Shown here: piece by piece, positions 62,312 to 64,000 of the stretch | Numbering within the stretch: position 1 is the first letter of the stretch | Layout: the number at the start of each line of letters is the position of its first letter | Made by a program: the position numbers and the translations under genes | Assembly (NCBI RefSeq): GCF_000499205.1 | Contig: NZ_AWUK01000017.1 | Location: 1-64,000, forward strand | Length of the DNA: 64,000 bases | Direction: 5' to 3' | Source: Paenibacillus sp. MAEPY2 | GTDB taxonomy: Bacteria > Bacillota > Bacilli > Paenibacillales > Paenibacillaceae | Notes under the pieces: generated by a model | What the model was told of the DNA's origin: nothing | Databases searched by the model: none | Seen by the model: the letters and a program-made list of their open reading frames with translations, nothing else

Positions 62312-62782
62312 TTATTCCGGTTTTACCAGGAACAGGGGTTGTCCATACTCAACCAGCTGTCCGTTCTCAACCAGCACTTCAACGATTTCTCCCTTGATGT
62401 CAGCATCAAGCTCGTTCATCAGCTTCATCGCCTCAATGATACATACCGTTGTTTTCTCAACAACTTTATCACCAGCGCTTACAAAAGGACCTACTTCCGG
62501 CGAGGAAGCTCTGTAAAAAGTACCCACCATCGGTGATACGATTTTATGTAAATGACTTGTAGTATCGACTTGCGGAGCAGCCTCAGCTACCACTGCAGCC
62601 GGTTGCACCTGTGGTGCAGCAATCATTTGCGGTTGAATAGCAGCTGCCTGCACATACTCGGTTTTACCCGGTTTGCGAATCGACAACCGTGATCCTTCGT
62701 TTTCAATTTCCAACTCTTGAACGGAACTTTCATCTACCAGTTTGATCAGTTCTTTGATCTCACTCAATTTAAACATTTCCAT
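62312..62782 (-). CDS. accB: Acetyl-CoA carboxylase, biotin carboxyl carrier protein
   Basis: 156-aa BCCP. N-terminal helix ([21 protein letters not shown]), an Ala/Gln/Pro/Val-rich linker (about residues 45-75) and the C-terminal biotinyl domain with the biotin Lys in [11 protein letters not shown] near residue 119 and [20 protein letters not shown] precedes the ATG. Feeds fatty acid synthesis together with accC. Confidence 0.97.
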   Translation of the reverse strand: MEMFKLSEIKELIKLVDESSVQELEIENEGSRLSIRKPGKTEYVQAAAIQPQMIAAPQVQPAAVVAEAAPQVDTTSHLHKIVSPMVGTFYRASSPEVGPFVSAGDKVVEKTTVCIIEAMKLMNELDADIKGEIVEVLVENGQLVEYGQPLFLVKPE

Positions 62783-62838
62783 TATTCACTCCTTCGGCAT
62801 CATGCCAGTCTCACTAGGACGGTCATATGGCTTTATGT

Positions 62839-62847
62839 ATTATATCA
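62839..62847 (-). promoter_or_regulatory. Candidate extended -10 of the accBC promoter
   Basis: Minus strand TGATATAAT includes a perfect TATAAT with a TGn extension 57 bases before accB. No good -35 at 17 bases. It overlaps the tail of the spoIIIAH terminator. Confidence 0.4.
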
Positions 62848-62855
62848 TAATCGAT

Positions 62856-62898
62856 AAAAATGGAAAGAGCCCGAGATCTGATCCAGCTCTCGGGGCTA
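62856..62898 (-). terminator. Terminator of spoIIIAH
   Basis: Minus strand AGCCCCGAGAG and CTCGGGCT form an 8-9 bp stem, followed by CTTTCCATTTTT. It lies 18 bases after the spoIIIAH stop and before accB. Confidence 0.75.
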
Positions 62899-62915
62899 CT
62901 TTTCCATGATTTGGA

Positions 62916-63755
62916 TTACTGTTCTGTCACGTATTGCACGCTGATTTTATTTTGGGATACAGCCAGTTCTTTCATCACCAGATCCACAATGGAAACCGCC
63001 TGTTTTACATCCAGTTTGTCACTAAGAACAACAACTTTATACTTGTCTGCATCCTCTTGAACGATGGCATTGGCAAACTGCTGCGACAGTGTTTCTTCAA
63101 TGCCATTGATTTTGGCTTCTTTTTCTTCAAGCGTACGAAGCTGCTCTGTTGCCTTGGCATTTTCCTCTGGCGTTTTGCTTAGATCGCCCGCAACGGTCAT
63201 GAGTTCCTCATATTTGCGGTTATTGCTCTCCTCACGCTGCCACTGGTAGTTTTGGAACTGGCTGCTCGCGGACGCCGCCGTATTCTGCTCCTCCATCTCT
63301 TTAAGGACGTCCTCATCGGTTTTCGTTGCACTACCGTCTGTTCCGGCATTTGTCTCAGGGGTGGTTGCTGTGCCTTTGTCTGTCCCTTTTTCGCTGCCTT
63401 TACCTGCCTCACCTTGTTTCTCTCCCGATTCCGCAGCCGGTGATTTCCCGGTGTCTCCAGCTTCTTTACCGTCTACAACCGCAGGATTATCAACAGATTC
63501 AGTTGCAGCTTGGTCTCCTTCAGTCCCTGTAACTTCACCGCCATTGACCACTTCATTCACAACCAAACCTTCTGTCGGATCAAGGATTCCAGCTGTTTCC
63601 TTTGTTTCTCCCTGCTTCATCCCATCCACCTGCGTGCTCTCAGCTACAGGCGTATTAACCGGACCGGAATCTTCAGTGAACAGGTAATAGGCGGACAAAA
63701 TGACCATCAGACTCAGCATGGATACGAGCCATACCGTTTGACGTTTGTTATTCAT
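62916..63755 (-). CDS. spoIIIAH: Stage III sporulation protein AH
   Basis: Mother-cell membrane protein that pairs with SpoIIQ across the septum and forms part of the feeding-tube channel. A membrane helix at residues 8-27, a long low-complexity Gly/Thr/Glu/Lys linker (about 30-155, longer than in Bacillus) and the conserved C-terminal YscJ-like domain (about 165-279, ending VQYVTEQ; QREESNNRKYEELMTVAGD stretch). Last gene of the spoIIIA operon, followed by accB as in Bacillus. Confidence 0.93.
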   Translation of the reverse strand: MNNKRQTVWLVSMLSLMVILSAYYLFTEDSGPVNTPVAESTQVDGMKQGETKETAGILDPTEGLVVNEVVNGGEVTGTEGDQAATESVDNPAVVDGKEAGDTGKSPAAESGEKQGEAGKGSEKGTDKGTATTPETNAGTDGSATKTDEDVLKEMEEQNTAASASSQFQNYQWQREESNNRKYEELMTVAGDLSKTPEENAKATEQLRTLEEKEAKINGIEETLSQQFANAIVQEDADKYKVVVLSDKLDVKQAVSIVDLVMKELAVSQNKISVQYVTEQ

Positions 63756-63821
63756 TAGAACTTCCTCCTCGAATTGGCTTCATTCTTGTGACGATCAAAT
63801 CTTGTGATACAGGGTCCCGGA

Positions 63822-64000
63822 CTAATCCTGCTTGCGCGGAACAACCGAAATTCGGTAGGCCGCAACATTCAGTCCTTTTTCCACAGCATCTGTAATCAGG
63901 TCCTTCACAACCTTGTTCTCTGCACCTCTGGCAACGACAAGCACGCCCCGGATCTGCGGTTTGAGCTTTTTCGTGACAATCGGCGTCTGATCCCCTGATA
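63822..64000 (-). CDS. spoIIIAG: Stage III sporulation protein AG (3' part)
   Basis: The window ends inside this gene. The visible 59 C-terminal residues read GDQTPIVTKKLKPQIRGVLVV, ARGAENKVVKDLITDAVEKGL, then NVAAYRISVVPRKQD, with the PxIxGVLVVARGA motif of SpoIIIAG ring-forming proteins. The stop is a TAG at 63822-63824, 66 bases before the spoIIIAH start, so the two are an operon. Confidence 0.88.
   Translation of the reverse strand, partial: SGDQTPIVTKKLKPQIRGVLVVARGAENKVVKDLITDAVEKGLNVAAYRISVVPRKQD

Noticed and set aside
1-64000. CRISPR arrays, tRNA/rRNA genes, insertion sequences
   Set aside because: No regularly spaced repeats, no cloverleaf or rRNA-like sequence and no transposase or integrase other than XerD were found on either strand.

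Overview
The window looks like a chromosome segment of a spore-forming Paenibacillus-like Firmicute. The evidence is the sporulation gene set (spoVAA/AB/AF, dacF-spoIIAA-spoIIAB-sigF, spoIIM, spoIVB-spo0A, spoIIIAG/AH), Gram-positive style GGAGG ribosome binding sites, many GTG/TTG starts, and gene order matching the Bacillus subtilis ribD-scpAB, spoIIA-fur, bkd, recN-argR-yqxC and accBC-spoIIIA neighbourhoods. No tRNA, rRNA, CRISPR array, transposase or plasmid function was seen.

Layout. 1-2.6 kb: three small unknown plus-strand genes facing an orphan holin/amidase lysis pair. 2.6-10 kb: ytfJ (gerW), a DUF2953 gene, scpB-scpA, and the riboflavin operon ribD-ribE-ribBA-ribH under an FMN riboswitch. 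10-15 kb: ppiB, lysA and a short spoVA operon (AA, AB, AF only). 15-17.5 kb: a gene-free stretch with a probable dispersed repeat, an AraC regulator and a divergent DMT exporter. 17.6-24.3 kb: sigF-spoIIAB-spoIIAA-dacF, purine nucleoside phosphorylase, xerD, yqzK, fur, spoIIM. 24.5-28 kb: an EndoQ-like PHP protein, nudF, a tiny mciZ-like gene, a PepT-like peptidase and a tiny Prli42-like gene. 28-34 kb: lipB plus the branched-chain 2-oxoacid dehydrogenase genes bkdB-bkdAB-bkdAA-lpdV. 34.2-38 kb: an accessory stretch with a DUF2627 protein, a two-TM ion channel, a divergent thymidine kinase, small zinc-ribbon proteins and a YiiX-like protein. 38-43.5 kb: an iron-responsive region with a YumC-type ferredoxin/flavodoxin reductase and two tandem AraC-plus-siderophore-binding-lipoprotein units. 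43.6-46.5 kb: a FlxA-like protein and a GGDEF/EAL pair. 46.7-64 kb: housekeeping and sporulation genes spo0A, spoIVB, recN, argR, tlyA, dxs, ispA, xseB, xseA, folD, nusB, the Asp23/AmaP/DUF2273 set, accC-accB, spoIIIAH and the 3' end of spoIIIAG.

The most unusual structure is at 39.3-43.5 kb. In two tandem paralogous units the AraC reading frame runs without a stop through a near-consensus Fur box and a good ribosome binding site straight into a lipoprotein substrate-binding gene. Each unit also has a Fur-like box upstream. The downstream unit carries a frameshift in the AraC N-terminus that can be seen by aligning it with its neighbour. Other oddities are a frameshift at the start of the GGDEF gene, a thymidine kinase whose P-loop glycine is replaced by glutamate, a potassium-channel-like filter reading TVGHPD, a XerD one residue short between its catalytic His and Tyr, and a spoVA operon without AC/AD/AE. 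All family assignments come from reading the translated sequence by eye; no database search was run.
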